From: Streptomyces chattanoogensis
GTDB lineage: Bacteria; Actinomycetota; Actinomycetes; Streptomycetales; Streptomycetaceae
Length of the DNA: 64,000 bases
NCBI RefSeq assembly: GCF_001294335.1
Contig: NZ_LGKG01000112.1
Coordinates: 186,001 to 250,000 of the forward strand
Direction: 5' to 3'
Part shown: positions 8,881 to 18,332 of the stretch, one piece after another
Layout: the number at the start of each line of letters is the position of its first letter
Position numbering within the stretch: position 1 is the first letter of the stretch
Translations under genes and position numbers: made by a program
The notes under the pieces: generated by a model
The model's database searches: none
The model's input: only the letters and a program-made list of their open reading frames with translations
What the model was told of the DNA's origin: nothing

Positions 8881-10139
8881 GCGGTGACCCCTTCGGAGGC
8901 GGCGGCCGGGCACGGCAGGGTGACGGCGATGGCGGTGCCCTCTCCGGGGGCGGACTCGACGGCGAGGGTGCCCTGCAGGGCACGGGCCCGGGCGCGCATG
9001 GCGGCGAGGCCGAAGCCGGTACCGGAGGCGGCCGCGGAACCCGGGGCGGGGAGCCCGGAGGGGACGAAGCCGGTGCCGTCGTCGACGACGTCGAGAGCGA
9101 CCTCGGTGTCCATGTAGCTGAGGGTCAGCTCGACGCGGCCCGCGGCGGCGTGCTGGACGGTGTTGGCCAGCGCGGACTGGGCGATGCGCAGCAGGGCGAC
9201 CTCGTGCGGGGTGGGGAGTTCGGTGGGGGCGCCGGAGACCTGGCAGTGCACGGCGAGTCCGGAGGTGCGGGCGGTGGTGGCGCAGAGCCGTTCCAGGGCG
9301 GCGGGCAGCGATCCGGCCTCCAGGTCGGGCGGGCTGAGGGCGCGGACGAAGCGGCGGGCCTCGGCCAGGTTGTCGACGGCGGCGAGACGGGCCTGCCGGA
9401 CATGGCCCAGGGCGGGCTCGGGACGCTCCGGCAGGGCACGCTCGGCGGCCCGGAGCAGCAGCTGGATGCTGGAGAGGCCCTGCGCGAGGGTGTCGTGGAT
9501 CTCGCGGGCGAGGCGTTCGCGCTCGGCGAGGACCCCGGCGGCGTGTTCGGCCGCGGCCAGCTCGCTGCGGGCGGCGGTCAGCTCCTCGATGAGGCGGCGG
9601 CGGGCCTCGCTCTCCCGGTAGAGCGCTTCGTAACCGAGGACGACGGCGACGGCGACGGCCGCGCCCAGCACGGGGCCGACGACCGTGCCGACGCTGAGGG
9701 TGTGGGTGTGCCAGCCGAATCCGGCGATGGCGACGACCGTGGTGGTCGCGACGGCGGGCAGCGCCCCCCGCAGCGGCAGCAGATGCATCTGGACGAAGAA
9801 GAGCGGGAAGGCCAGCCAGATGCCGTCCGGGGTGAGGGCGAGCAGCACCGTCCAGAGCAGCGCCACGGCCCCCAGCCACAGGGCGGCGGCCCGGGTGGAG
9901 GTGCGGATGCGGGGCAGCGAGGGGCCGGTGGCATAGAGGGCGAAGAGGGCCACGGCGGTGACGATGACGGCCGGGGCGTCGGCGGCACGGTCGGCGACGG
10001 CCCGTGCGCAGGCGAGCGCGAGCAGCGCGGCCACCATCAGGTGGAGGCAGGTGCGCAGCACCCGCAGCACGGGGGTGAGGGAGTGGTCCCTCCCGGCTCC
10101 GCGGGGCGGGGCGTTCTCGGGCGCGGCGTTCTCGGTCAC
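8877..10139 (-). CDS. NarL-type sensor histidine kinase
   Basis: This protein has 420 aa and a GTG start. The N-terminal half (about 25-170) carries several hydrophobic membrane segments with no large extracellular domain, so it is an intramembrane-sensing type. A short coiled coil (about 172-208) leads to the HisKA_3 dimerisation helix, with phospho-acceptor His215 in REIHDTLAQG. The HATPase domain follows, with an N-box near ANTVQH and glycine motifs DDGTGF and GTGFGLAAM. It is coupled to the response regulator by a 4-nt overlap. The stimulus is unknown; the adjacent exporter suggests envelope stress or an antimicrobial compound. Confidence 0.92.
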   Translation of the reverse strand: MTENAAPENAPPRGAGRDHSLTPVLRVLRTCLHLMVAALLALACARAVADRAADAPAVIVTAVALFALYATGPSLPRIRTSTRAAALWLGAVALLWTVLLALTPDGIWLAFPLFFVQMHLLPLRGALPAVATTTVVAIAGFGWHTHTLSVGTVVGPVLGAAVAVAVVLGYEALYRESEARRRLIEELTAARSELAAAEHAAGVLAERERLAREIHDTLAQGLSSIQLLLRAAERALPERPEPALGHVRQARLAAVDNLAEARRFVRALSPPDLEAGSLPAALERLCATTARTSGLAVHCQVSGAPTELPTPHEVALLRIAQSALANTVQHAAAGRVELTLSYMDTEVALDVVDDGTGFVPSGLPAPGSAAASGTGFGLAAMRARARALQGTLAVESAPGEGTAIAVTLPCPAAASEGVTA

Positions 10140-10332
10140 GGTTTCTTCAGGCTAAGGGCCGCTCCGACCTGCGGCATCAATCGAAAGGTGGAGCCTGGGG
10201 TGATCGGAAGGAGGAGCACGGGTTGATTCCTTCGATCCCCGCGAACCAGACCGTGGTGCGATGCCGCGGGCCCCTGCCGCGGGCGACCGTGGATCCAGCG
10301 CCGGGCGGTGGGTCCGGGGCCCGGATCCGAGG

Positions 10333-11415
10333 ATGGCCAAGCCTGTGTTCGTCGCCTGGAGAGACCTGAGGTTCGCCAAAGGGCGGTTCGCCCTGATGGG
10401 CGGCGTCATTGTGCTGATCACGGTGCTGGTGGGACTGCTGTCGGGCCTGACAGCGGGCCTGGGCCGGGAGAACACCTCGGCGGTCACCGCGCTGCCCGCC
10501 GACCACCTGGTGTTCTCGGCGCCGGCCGGGGACGGCGCCGTCTCGTTCGCCGATTCACGCCTGACGGCAGGGACGGCGGCGGCCTGGGCGAAGGTGCCGG
10601 GCGTGCGGCGTGCCGAGCCGCTGGGGATCGCCAGCGCGAAGGCGGAGGCGGGCAGCCGCAGCGCCGCGGTGTCGGCGTTCGGGGTGCGCCCCGGGTCGCC
10701 GCTGGGGCCGGGCGGGGTGCCGGTCGGTGACGGCGAGGCGGTGCTCTCCGAGAAGGCCGCGCAGTCCCTGGGGATACGGGCCGGCGGCTCGGTCGCGCTG
10801 GGCGGCCACCGGGTCGAGGTGGCCGCGGTGTCGGGCCCGGCGATGTACAGCCACACCCCCGTCATATGGACCTCGCTGGGGGACTGGCGGCGGCTGACCG
10901 GCGGCTCCGGCGGCTCGACCGTGCTGGCCCTGTCCACCGCCGGGGCGGCCGATCTGTCCGCCGCCGACAGGAGGCTCGGCACCCGGACCGTCACGGCCGG
11001 CGATGCCCTGAAGGCGATCGGCTCGTACAGCGCCGAGAACGGCTCACTGCAGCTGATGCGCGGTTTCCTCTTCGCCATCTCCGCGCTGGTCATCGGCGCC
11101 TTCTTCACGGTGTGGACGATCCAGCGCAGCGGCGATGTCGCCGTCCTGAAGGCCCTCGGTGCCTCGACCCGCTCGCTGCTGCGCGACGCGCTCGGCCAGG
11201 CCGTCGTCCTCCTGGTGATCGGCACGGGCCTGGGGACGGCCGTGGCGGCCGGGGTGGGCGCGGCGGTCGGCGGCACCGTGCCGTTCGTGCTCGATGTGCC
11301 CACCGTGCTGATACCCGCCCTGATCATGATCGCGCTGGGTGCCGTCGGCGCCGCCCTGTCCATCCGCCGCATCACGTCCGTAGACCCGCTGACCGCCCTG
11401 GGAAGTGCCCGATGA
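10333..11415 (+). CDS. ABC transporter permease, FtsX/MacB type
   Basis: This protein has 360 aa from the ATG at 10333, which has GAGG directly upstream; an in-frame ATG at 10261 would give 384 aa, and neither start has an ideal ribosome site. One membrane segment lies near the N-terminus (GGVIVLITVLVGLLSG). A periplasmic-type domain of about 190 residues follows, then three C-terminal membrane segments. This is the FtsX/MacB layout. The block LKALGASTRSLLRDAL is the family's cytoplasmic coupling region. It overlaps the ATPase gene by ATGA. The pair is likely an exporter or mechanotransmission complex controlled by the divergent two-component system. Confidence 0.88.
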   Translation: MAKPVFVAWRDLRFAKGRFALMGGVIVLITVLVGLLSGLTAGLGRENTSAVTALPADHLVFSAPAGDGAVSFADSRLTAGTAAAWAKVPGVRRAEPLGIASAKAEAGSRSAAVSAFGVRPGSPLGPGGVPVGDGEAVLSEKAAQSLGIRAGGSVALGGHRVEVAAVSGPAMYSHTPVIWTSLGDWRRLTGGSGGSTVLALSTAGAADLSAADRRLGTRTVTAGDALKAIGSYSAENGSLQLMRGFLFAISALVIGAFFTVWTIQRSGDVAVLKALGASTRSLLRDALGQAVVLLVIGTGLGTAVAAGVGAAVGGTVPFVLDVPTVLIPALIMIALGAVGAALSIRRITSVDPLTALGSAR

Positions 11416-12092
11416 GCCTCGAGATGACCGATGTCACCCTCACCTACCCCGACGGCGGCGGCCGGCTGACCGCGCTGGACGCGGTGTCGCTGGCGGTACC
11501 GGCCGGCACGATGACGGCGGTGATCGGCCCGTCCGGCTCCGGCAAATCGAGCCTGCTGGCGGTGGCCGCGACGCTGATCACGCCGGACTGCGGGCGGGTG
11601 GTGGTCAACGGCACGGACACCGCGGGCCTGAGCCGCGCCGAGCTGACCGCGCTGCGCCGCACCACCATCGGCACGGTCTTCCAGCAGCCGAATCTGCTGC
11701 CGTCCCTGACGGCCGCCGAGCAGCTGCAGGTGATGGCCCACCTGGACGGCCGCTCGCCCCGTACGGCCAAAACGCGGGCGCGGGAGCTGCTGGCGGCGGT
11801 CGGCCTGGAGGGGCAGGCCGACCGGCGGCCGCATCAGCTCTCGGGCGGTCAGCGGCAGCGGGTCAATATCGCGCGGGCGCTGATGAACGAACCGGCCGTG
11901 CTGCTGGTCGACGAGCCGACCAGCGCGCTGGACCACGAGCGGGGCGCGGCGGTGCTCGATCTGCTGACCACGCTCACCCGTCAGCGCGCGACGGCGACGG
12001 TGCTGGTCACCCACGACCGTTCGCATCTGGAGGCGGCGGACGAGATCGCCGAGGTGCTGGACGGCCGGCTGAGCACCCCGCTGCGGGCCTGA
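11412..12092 (+). CDS. ABC transporter ATP-binding protein
   Basis: This 226-aa protein is a complete nucleotide-binding domain of the LolD/MacB class. Walker A GPSGSGKSS is at about residues 39-47. The Q-loop VFQQPNLLPSL, signature LSGGQRQR and Walker B LLVDEPTSALD are all intact, with the switch His in VTHDRSH. It starts inside the permease stop (ATGA) and should pair with that protein at the membrane. Confidence 0.93.
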   Translation: MSLEMTDVTLTYPDGGGRLTALDAVSLAVPAGTMTAVIGPSGSGKSSLLAVAATLITPDCGRVVVNGTDTAGLSRAELTALRRTTIGTVFQQPNLLPSLTAAEQLQVMAHLDGRSPRTAKTRARELLAAVGLEGQADRRPHQLSGGQRQRVNIARALMNEPAVLLVDEPTSALDHERGAAVLDLLTTLTRQRATATVLVTHDRSHLEAADEIAEVLDGRLSTPLRA

Positions 12093-12102
12093 GGCCGGGG
12101 CC

Positions 12103-12585
12103 CTAGCTGCCGCCCTTGGCCGGTTCGTCGGGGGCGTGCGAGAAGAGTTTGAGGACCGGCACGCCGACCTTGTGGCGGGCGCGGGAGGCCCAGTCGCGGT
12201 GGAAGAACTCCTCGACGAAGTGCGGGGCGGTCAGCACGATCACCTCGTCGGCGTGGGTCTGCTCGACGACGGAGCGCAGGAGGTCGATGGGGTGGTCCTC
12301 GACCACCTGGCCGACGGCCTCGGCACCGGTGTCGCGCAGCGAGGCGAGGGTGTGGGACAGGGCGCGCTCGACGGGGAGCTCGTCGGTGGTCTCGTCGCCC
12401 TCCCGCACCGCCTCGTCGAACTCGCCCAGCGCGACGTCGTCGATGGCGCGGAGCAGGACGTCCTGTTTGCCGCGGGGCTGCATGAGGACGATGAAGGATT
12501 CCTGCTCCTCGCCGTGCAGGGTGGTCACAAACTCCACGTCGGCGGGCGTCAGCGGCTTCTCGATCATCAATACGCTCGTGAACAC
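12103..12585 (-). CDS. Conserved actinobacterial protein, function unknown
   Basis: This protein has 160 aa and a GTG start. It is soluble and acidic, with no signal peptide. Alternating strands and helices (VEFVTTLHG, SFIVLMQPRG, DEVIVLTAPHFVEEFF) suggest a Rossmann-like fold resembling universal stress proteins, but the ATP-binding GxxG motif of that family is not evident. I recall close Streptomyces homologues being labelled indole-3-glycerol phosphate synthase; none of that enzyme's TIM-barrel motifs are present, so I would not use the name. It converges on the ABC ATPase gene, 11 nt from its stop. Confidence 0.7.
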   Translation of the reverse strand: MFTSVLMIEKPLTPADVEFVTTLHGEEQESFIVLMQPRGKQDVLLRAIDDVALGEFDEAVREGDETTDELPVERALSHTLASLRDTGAEAVGQVVEDHPIDLLRSVVEQTHADEVIVLTAPHFVEEFFHRDWASRARHKVGVPVLKLFSHAPDEPAKGGS

Positions 12586-12719
12586 GACGGACGCCCTTCT
12601 TCTCTTCGGGCCCGCATGGCACGGAGCCCACAGAAACCATCCTGCCCCGTCGCCACACAGGGCTGTCGGTCTTTAGTGTGCCCAACGGAAGCTAAGCGGA
12701 ACTGATAATTCCGCCATTG

Positions 12720-13574
12720 TCAGGACCGACGGTATCGGGTGAAGAGGAACCCGGCCTCCTCGAGAACGGACGCCAGGACGAACCGCTCGGGGACCGCGAC
12801 CGCGGGGCCGTTCATGATCCTCGGCGCACCGCCGACGGCGACCACCGGAGCCAGCGACAGACACATCTCGTCCAGCACTCCGGCCGCCGCGAACTGCCCC
12901 AGGAGCGAGGGCCCGCCTTCGGTGAGCAGCCTGGTGTGCCCCCGCTCGGCGAGCACCGCCGCCACCCGCGCCGGATCCACGCCCAGCCCCTCGCCGGCGA
13001 AGAGCACCTCGACGCCCGCCGCACGCGCCTCGTTCACCCGGTCCGCCGGGGCACCCGCGCCGGTCAGTACGAGGGTGGGCACCAGGGGCGCGGTGAACAG
13101 CGGCAGCGAGAAGTCCAGGCCGAGCCCGGCGGTCACCACGGCGATGGTGGGCGCCGGGCCCTGGCCCGCGGCGGCCCGGCGGGCGGCGAACGCCTCGCGC
13201 GCGCGGGCGGGCCGGTAGCCCTCCTGCCGCACCGTTTCGGCGCCGACCACCACCGCGTCCGCAAGGCTCCTCAGGACGCCGAAGATCCGCATGTCGGCGG
13301 CGCTGGAGAGCGGCTGGGAGCGCCCTTCGTGATGGGCCGCGCCGTCCATGGAGGAGACCATGTTCGCGCGCAGCCACCCGGTGCGGCCGGTCCGTACCGG
13401 GTCGTCCGCCGCCGGATACGCGTAGGCGTCGGCCAGCTCGTCCAGCGACCACTCGCGGTCCGAGGCGTCCGCCGGCACCGCCCCCGGCACGGGGCTCCGG
13501 TCATCCAAGGCGGCCGCGGACGGCGCGGTGGGCTGGGCAAACGGGGGGACGAAGGGCGGATACAGGCGTCGCAT
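12720..13574 (-). CDS. RibD C-terminal-like pyrimidine reductase
   Basis: This 284-aa protein corresponds to the reductase half of RibD without the deaminase. The block RANMVSSMDGAAHHEG (substrate and NADPH site), then LRSLADAVVVGAETVRQEGY and LLTEGGPSLLG near the C-terminus are typical. The family reduces 5-amino-6-ribosylamino-pyrimidinone phosphates with NADPH, but stand-alone actinobacterial members often have unproven substrates. It is divergent from zapE with a 67-nt gap that must hold both promoters. Confidence 0.82.
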   Translation of the reverse strand: MRRLYPPFVPPFAQPTAPSAAALDDRSPVPGAVPADASDREWSLDELADAYAYPAADDPVRTGRTGWLRANMVSSMDGAAHHEGRSQPLSSAADMRIFGVLRSLADAVVVGAETVRQEGYRPARAREAFAARRAAAGQGPAPTIAVVTAGLGLDFSLPLFTAPLVPTLVLTGAGAPADRVNEARAAGVEVLFAGEGLGVDPARVAAVLAERGHTRLLTEGGPSLLGQFAAAGVLDEMCLSLAPVVAVGGAPRIMNGPAVAVPERFVLASVLEEAGFLFTRYRRS

Positions 13575-13641
13575 GGCCGCAGTGTGACATGCCTCGCTCA
13601 CGGGACCGAGGGGTACCGCGGAGCGACTAGGCTGGACGGCT

Positions 13642-14787
13642 GTGTCGTCGTCTTCCCAGCCCTCGCCGCCCTCTCCCGCTCCGATAGCCGGAGCGCTCCA
13701 GCCCGTCCCGTCAGCCGGGGCGCCGGCTGACGGGAGCGACGCGTCCCCCGCCGCGCTCACCGCGCGGGCGCCGCACGTCCCGGCCGACCGTCTGGTCGCC
13801 GAGATGGTGCCGCCGCCGCGCTTCCAGGGCGCCCGCTTCGACACGTACATACCCGACGCGAAGCAGCCCAGCCAGGCCGAGGCCGTCCAGGTGCTGAGCA
13901 CCTTCGCCGCGAGCATCCAGGACATGGCGGCGGGCGGTACGGCGAAGCGGCGCTGGTTCGCCAAGAAGCCTGCCGCCCCCAAGGGCCCGCGCGGCGTCTA
14001 TCTGGACGGCGGCTACGGCGTCGGCAAGACCCATCTGCTCGCCTCCCTCTGGCACGCCACCCCCGCCCCGCCCGAGCGCAAGGCCTTCGGCACCTTCGTC
14101 GAGCTGACGAACCTCGTCGGCGCGCTCGGCTTCCAGCAGACCGTCCGGACGCTCGGCGACCACAAGCTGCTGTGCATCGACGAGTTCGAACTGGACGACC
14201 CCGGGGACACGGTCCTGGTCTCCACCCTGCTCGGCAAGTTGGTGGACGCCGGTGTGGCGCTGGCCGCCACCTCCAACACGCTGCCCGGCAAGCTCGGCGA
14301 GGGCCGGTTCGCCGCCGTCGACTTCCTGCGCGAGATACAGGGGCTCAGCGCCCACTTCCGCCCGCTGCGCATCGACGGTGAGGACTACCGCCACCGCGGC
14401 CTGCCCCAGGCACCCGCCCCGTACGACGACGAGACCGTCACCCGCACCGCGTACCACACCCCCGGCGCCTCGCTCGACGACTTCCCCTCCCTGCTCGACC
14501 ACCTCTCCAAGGTGCACCCCAGCCGCTACGGCGCCATGTGCGACGGCATACAGGCCGTCTGTCTGACGGACGTCCAGGCGGTGCCCGACCAGTCCACCGC
14601 GCTGCGCCTGGTGGTCCTGGCCGACCGGCTCTACGACCGCGAGATACCGGTGCTGACCTCCGGCAAGGCCTTCGACGAGCTGTTCAGCGAGGAGATGTTG
14701 CGCGGCGGCTACCGCAAGAAGTACTTCCGCGCCATCTCCCGGCTGACGGCACTGGCGCGCGATGCGGGGTCGCTGGTCGCGCGATAG
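13642..14787 (+). CDS. zapE: Cell division protein ZapE (AFG1-like ATPase)
   Basis: This protein has 381 aa and a GTG start. After a Pro/Ala/Ser-rich N-terminus of about 45 residues comes the AFG1/ZapE core. Walker A GGYGVGKTH is at 123-131, Walker B LLCIDEFELDD near 173, sensor ATSNTLP and the C-terminal GGYRKKYFRAISRL. In proteobacteria ZapE acts at the Z-ring in an ATP-dependent manner. In actinobacteria the role is inferred from homology only. It is divergent from the RibD-like gene. Confidence 0.88.
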   Translation: MSSSSQPSPPSPAPIAGALQPVPSAGAPADGSDASPAALTARAPHVPADRLVAEMVPPPRFQGARFDTYIPDAKQPSQAEAVQVLSTFAASIQDMAAGGTAKRRWFAKKPAAPKGPRGVYLDGGYGVGKTHLLASLWHATPAPPERKAFGTFVELTNLVGALGFQQTVRTLGDHKLLCIDEFELDDPGDTVLVSTLLGKLVDAGVALAATSNTLPGKLGEGRFAAVDFLREIQGLSAHFRPLRIDGEDYRHRGLPQAPAPYDDETVTRTAYHTPGASLDDFPSLLDHLSKVHPSRYGAMCDGIQAVCLTDVQAVPDQSTALRLVVLADRLYDREIPVLTSGKAFDELFSEEMLRGGYRKKYFRAISRLTALARDAGSLVAR

Positions 14788-14907
14788 CGCGATGGGCAGC
14801 CGCACCAGGGGCATCCGGGGGAACGGTGGTTCACCTGGTTCCCGGCAGCCGGGGCGCGTGGTACACACAACCGGGTCACGTCACCTGTCCGCCAACAGGA
14901 GTTGCCC

Positions 14908-16284
14908 ATGTCCGCGACACGACGTCAGATCCTGGCAAGAACCGGTGCGTTGGGTGCGTCCATCGCCTTCGCCGGAAACCTCTCGGAGATCTTCGCGGGG
15001 ACCGCGACCGCCCAGAGCATGGGCGCGAGCGGCTACGGACCGCTGGTCCCCGACCCCGACGGACTGCTCGATCTCCCCGAGGGCTTCCGCTACCGCGTCC
15101 TCTCCCGGGAGGGCGATCCGCTCCCCTCCGGGGAGGGCAGGGTGCCCAGTAACTGTGACGGCATGGCCGCCTTCCCCGGTCCTCCCGGCCGCCGCGGCGG
15201 CACCCACCTCGTCCGCAACCATGAGAACCGTACGCACTCCCGCTCCGCGGTCCCCCACGTCCCCGGTCTGACGTACGACCCCGGCGGCGAGGGCGGCTGC
15301 ACCGCCCTGGAACTGGACCGGGACAACCGGGTGCGCTCCGAGCGGGTCGCCATCGCCGGTACGTCCACCAACTGCGCGGGCGGCCACACTCCTTGGAACA
15401 CCTGGCTCACCTGCGAGGAGACCGAGCTCCGGGCCGGGGACGAGAACTACACCAAGGACCACGGGTTCATCTTCGAGGTCGATCCCTACGATCCGCAGCG
15501 CACCGGAGCCGTGCCGCTGACCGCGATGGGCCGCTTCCAGCACGAGGCCATCGCGGTGGACCCCGGCACCGGCACGGTCTACGAGACCGAGGACGCCTTC
15601 GAGAAGCCGTTCGGGCTCTTCTACCGCTTTCTGCCCGTCAAACCGATGGGCGGGCGCGGCTCACTGCGCGCGGGCGGCCGCCTCCAGGCGCTACGGGTCC
15701 CCGGCGTGCCCGATCTGTCCACCGTCCAGCAGCCCGGCATCGTCTTCGACCACGTCACCTGGGTGGATGTCCCGGACCCGCTCGCGCGCCGGACCCCGAT
15801 CCGCTTCCAGGACTTCGGCCCCCTGGGGATCACCCACGCGCAGAAGCTGGAGGGCTGCTACTGGGGCGGCTCCTGCGTCTACTTCGTCTCCAGCTTCGCG
15901 CACCGCGACGACGGCTCGGCGGCCGACCACTACGGCCAGGTCTGGAAGTACGACCCGAGGCGGCACCGGCTCACCCAGGTCGTGGCCTTCGGCCCCGACA
16001 CCGATCTCCAGCTGCCCGGCGAGTCCCCGGACAACATCTGCCTCGCGCCCAGCGGCGGCCTGATGGTCTGCGAGGACGGCGAGGGCGCCCAGCATGTCTT
16101 CGGCCTCACCCGGCACGGCGAGGTGTACGCGATGGCCCGCGGCCGCCAGAACATCGGCACCCCGGACAAGCCGGAATGGGGCGAGTTCGCGGGCGTGACC
16201 TTCTCCCCCGACTTCCGGACGATGTACGTCAACTGCTACACGCCGGGGACGACGTTCGCGGTGACGGGTCCCTGGAACCACTGA
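14908..16284 (+). CDS. Tat-exported PhoX/DUF839 family protein
   Basis: This protein has 458 aa. The ATG at 14908 is chosen because AGGAG lies 6 nt upstream. A twin-arginine signal is visible (TRRQILARTG, then a hydrophobic stretch to about residue 35). The mature part is a beta-propeller-like PhoX/DUF839 protein, with NHENRTH, GGHTPWNTWLTCEE, GRFQHEA, ETEDAF, and a late PDNICLAP/CEDGEG block for metal binding. PhoX enzymes are Ca/Fe-dependent phosphatases, but many DUF839 relatives have not been assayed. Likely secreted. Confidence 0.88.
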   Translation: MSATRRQILARTGALGASIAFAGNLSEIFAGTATAQSMGASGYGPLVPDPDGLLDLPEGFRYRVLSREGDPLPSGEGRVPSNCDGMAAFPGPPGRRGGTHLVRNHENRTHSRSAVPHVPGLTYDPGGEGGCTALELDRDNRVRSERVAIAGTSTNCAGGHTPWNTWLTCEETELRAGDENYTKDHGFIFEVDPYDPQRTGAVPLTAMGRFQHEAIAVDPGTGTVYETEDAFEKPFGLFYRFLPVKPMGGRGSLRAGGRLQALRVPGVPDLSTVQQPGIVFDHVTWVDVPDPLARRTPIRFQDFGPLGITHAQKLEGCYWGGSCVYFVSSFAHRDDGSAADHYGQVWKYDPRRHRLTQVVAFGPDTDLQLPGESPDNICLAPSGGLMVCEDGEGAQHVFGLTRHGEVYAMARGRQNIGTPDKPEWGEFAGVTFSPDFRTMYVNCYTPGTTFAVTGPWNH

Positions 16285-16312
16285 CCCGGACCGGCCGGAA
16301 CAGGCTCGGCGG

Positions 16313-16540
16313 CTAACCGGAGCAGGCGGAGCGCTGGGCCTCCTGCCATTCGCACACCGGGCAGAGCACGATGCCGGGACGGTCGGCCGGATACTCGGTC
16401 GGCTTCCTGCACTGCACACAGTCCGCGTACGGCGGTCCCTCCGCGGGGCCGCCGTACGCGGCGCCGCCGGGATCGGCGCAGTAGCCGCTGTCGGCGTGAT
16501 CGGCGGCCGTGTCGCTGGTGTGGTGATCGGTGCCCGGCAT
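16313..16540 (-). CDS. Small zinc-ribbon-like protein
   Basis: This protein has 75 aa. Two CxxC knuckles, CVQC near residue 41 and CPVC near 60, lie about 16 residues apart, with a low-complexity Gly/Pro/Ala N-terminus. This looks like a single zinc ribbon. It converges on the PhoX-like gene 29 nt away. The function is unknown. Confidence 0.6.
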   Translation of the reverse strand: MPGTDHHTSDTAADHADSGYCADPGGAAYGGPAEGPPYADCVQCRKPTEYPADRPGIVLCPVCEWQEAQRSACSG

Positions 16541-16579
16541 GGCCTCGAGCCTACTCGCCGGGTACGCCGGGTTGCCCGG

Positions 16580-17245
16580 TCAGGTGCGCCGGGAACTCAG
16601 CGCGCAGGCGGCCGCGACGGCCGCCACGGCTATCGGGACCGTCCCGGCGAGCGGCAGCCAAGGGATGCTGACCGTGCCGTGGTCGGAGCCGGTGACCAGG
16701 CCCGTGACGGCGGCGTTGGCCGGCGAGGCACCCACGACGGAGAGCAGCAGCGCGGCGAGCAGCCCGGCCGGTATGGCGGAGCCGGGGCTGCGCAGGACCG
16801 GCCAGTTGCACAGCGCGCCGATCGCGATGCCGAGCAGCACACAGACCAGCGCGCTGAGCAGCCCGGCGCCGGTTGCGGAGACGACCGGGACGGCGTGGTG
16901 GTCCGAGGAGCGCGGGTCGGACACCAGGGCGACGAACGCCGTGCCCGGGAGGGCGAGGAGCAGCGTGCCGAAGGCCGCGGTCAGCAGAGAGGCGAGGTGG
17001 ACGCGGCCGGGCCCGGCGGCGGCCGCGGCGCAGTTCCGGGCGGCCGGGGGCTCGTTGGTGACGCAGATCCGGGCGAGCCAGACGGCGATGGGCAGCAGCC
17101 CGGCGGCGGCGAAGCCGTAGGCGTCGAGGATCGGACCGCCGGCCTGGATGCCGACGGCCAGGTAGGCGCCGTAGAGGATGACCGGCGGCAGCCAGCGGTG
17201 CGAGCCGATGAGCAGGGCCGCCTGGTAGCGGAGGAGGGCGGTCAT
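16580..17245 (-). CDS. ABC transporter membrane protein
   Basis: This protein has 221 aa with about five or six hydrophobic segments, for example near residues 15-35, 42-60, 83-107, 120-145 and 156-178, and a final one at 195-215. There is no conserved catalytic motif. Its ATG overlaps the stop of the upstream ATPase gene (ATGA), so the two should form a small ABC exporter. The substrate cannot be inferred. Confidence 0.75.
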   Translation of the reverse strand: MTALLRYQAALLIGSHRWLPPVILYGAYLAVGIQAGGPILDAYGFAAAGLLPIAVWLARICVTNEPPAARNCAAAAAGPGRVHLASLLTAAFGTLLLALPGTAFVALVSDPRSSDHHAVPVVSATGAGLLSALVCVLLGIAIGALCNWPVLRSPGSAIPAGLLAALLLSVVGASPANAAVTGLVTGSDHGTVSIPWLPLAGTVPIAVAAVAAACALSSRRT

Positions 17246-18246
17246 GGACGGGCCTCGTCGTCGGAGTGGTGGGCGAGGGCGGCATCGTGGCCGGGGGACG
17301 GCACGTGGTGCGGAGCCGGGCCGTGGCCGGAAGGGCGGGGGTGGCCGGGGTCTGCGGGCGGGGCACCGGGGCCGCCCGGTGGCGGTGAGGCGAGGACCGA
17401 GCGGATGTGCCAGGTCGGGCGCGCGGTCAGCAGGGCCCGTAGCAGCGCATCGGAGTGGGCGGCCGCCACGGTCAGCCGGAGGGCGCCGTCCGGGCCCGGC
17501 GCGATGTCAGGTCGGCCGGGCAGGTGCGGGGCGTGGGCGGGGCGCGGCACGGTGCCCGGGGCGCCCTCGACCTCGATGATCACCCGGGGGCCTGTGACCG
17601 CCGCCGTCTCCTCGGCCCGGCCGCGCTCCTCCGGCACCAGCCGCCCGTCCGCCACGCGGTAGCGCGCATCGGCCGCCCCTGCGAGGCGGCGCGGGTCGTG
17701 GTCGACGAAGACGACGGTGCCGCCGTCCGCGAGCCGTTCGGCGACCGCGCGGTCGAGGACCTCGCGGGCCCCCTGGTCCAGGCCGGTCCAGGCCTCGTCC
17801 AGGACGAGGAGTCCGGGCTCGGCGAGCAGCGCCTGGGCGACCGCGACCTTCTGGCTGGTGCCCTTGGACAGCTCGGCCAGCGGCGTGCTGCCGTGCCCCG
17901 CCGCCCCGAAGCGGTCGAGCCAGTCGGCCGCGCGACGGGCCGCCTCGGGCCCGCTCAGGCCGTGGATACGCCCCAGGTGAGTGAGGTAGCCGACGGCCGT
18001 GAAGGGCAGCGCGGCCGGAAACCGCTCGGGCACATACGCGGTGCGCGGGCGGCCGGTGATGCGGCCGGTGGTGGGCCGGTCGATGCCGGCGAACAGGCGC
18101 AGCAAGGTGGACTTCCCGCTGCCGTTGGTCCCCTCGATGCGCACCAGCGCACTGGCCGGCACCTCGAGCTGGACGTCGCGGAGCACCCACGGCCCCCGCA
18201 CCCCGTAACGCCGCCCGACCCCGTCAAGCCTCACGCCCTCCGGCAC
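17242..18246 (-). CDS. ABC transporter ATP-binding protein with His/Pro-rich tail
   Basis: This protein has 334 aa. The first 210 residues form the ATPase: Walker A GTNGSGKST near 39-47, Walker B LLVLDEAWTGLD and switch FVDHD. The signature is the divergent LSKGTSQ rather than LSGGQ. After about residue 215 an accessory region ends in a long Pro/His/Gly-rich tail. GTG at 18246 has GGGGGAG immediately adjacent; GTG at 18234 is an alternative. It is coupled to the membrane protein downstream. Confidence 0.85.
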   Translation of the reverse strand: MPEGVRLDGVGRRYGVRGPWVLRDVQLEVPASALVRIEGTNGSGKSTLLRLFAGIDRPTTGRITGRPRTAYVPERFPAALPFTAVGYLTHLGRIHGLSGPEAARRAADWLDRFGAAGHGSTPLAELSKGTSQKVAVAQALLAEPGLLVLDEAWTGLDQGAREVLDRAVAERLADGGTVVFVDHDPRRLAGAADARYRVADGRLVPEERGRAEETAAVTGPRVIIEVEGAPGTVPRPAHAPHLPGRPDIAPGPDGALRLTVAAAHSDALLRALLTARPTWHIRSVLASPPPGGPGAPPADPGHPRPSGHGPAPHHVPSPGHDAALAHHSDDEARP

Positions 18247-18332
18247 CTCCCCCGTACCCGGTCTCCCGGTCCATCGGCCCCTCGGTCCCCCGAAGATCCC
18301 CTCACTCCCCCAACTCCGGCCGCACCCGGATT

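Noticed and set aside
12103..12585. Indole-3-glycerol phosphate synthase assignment
   Set aside because: The protein is too short and lacks the TIM-barrel phosphate-binding motifs.
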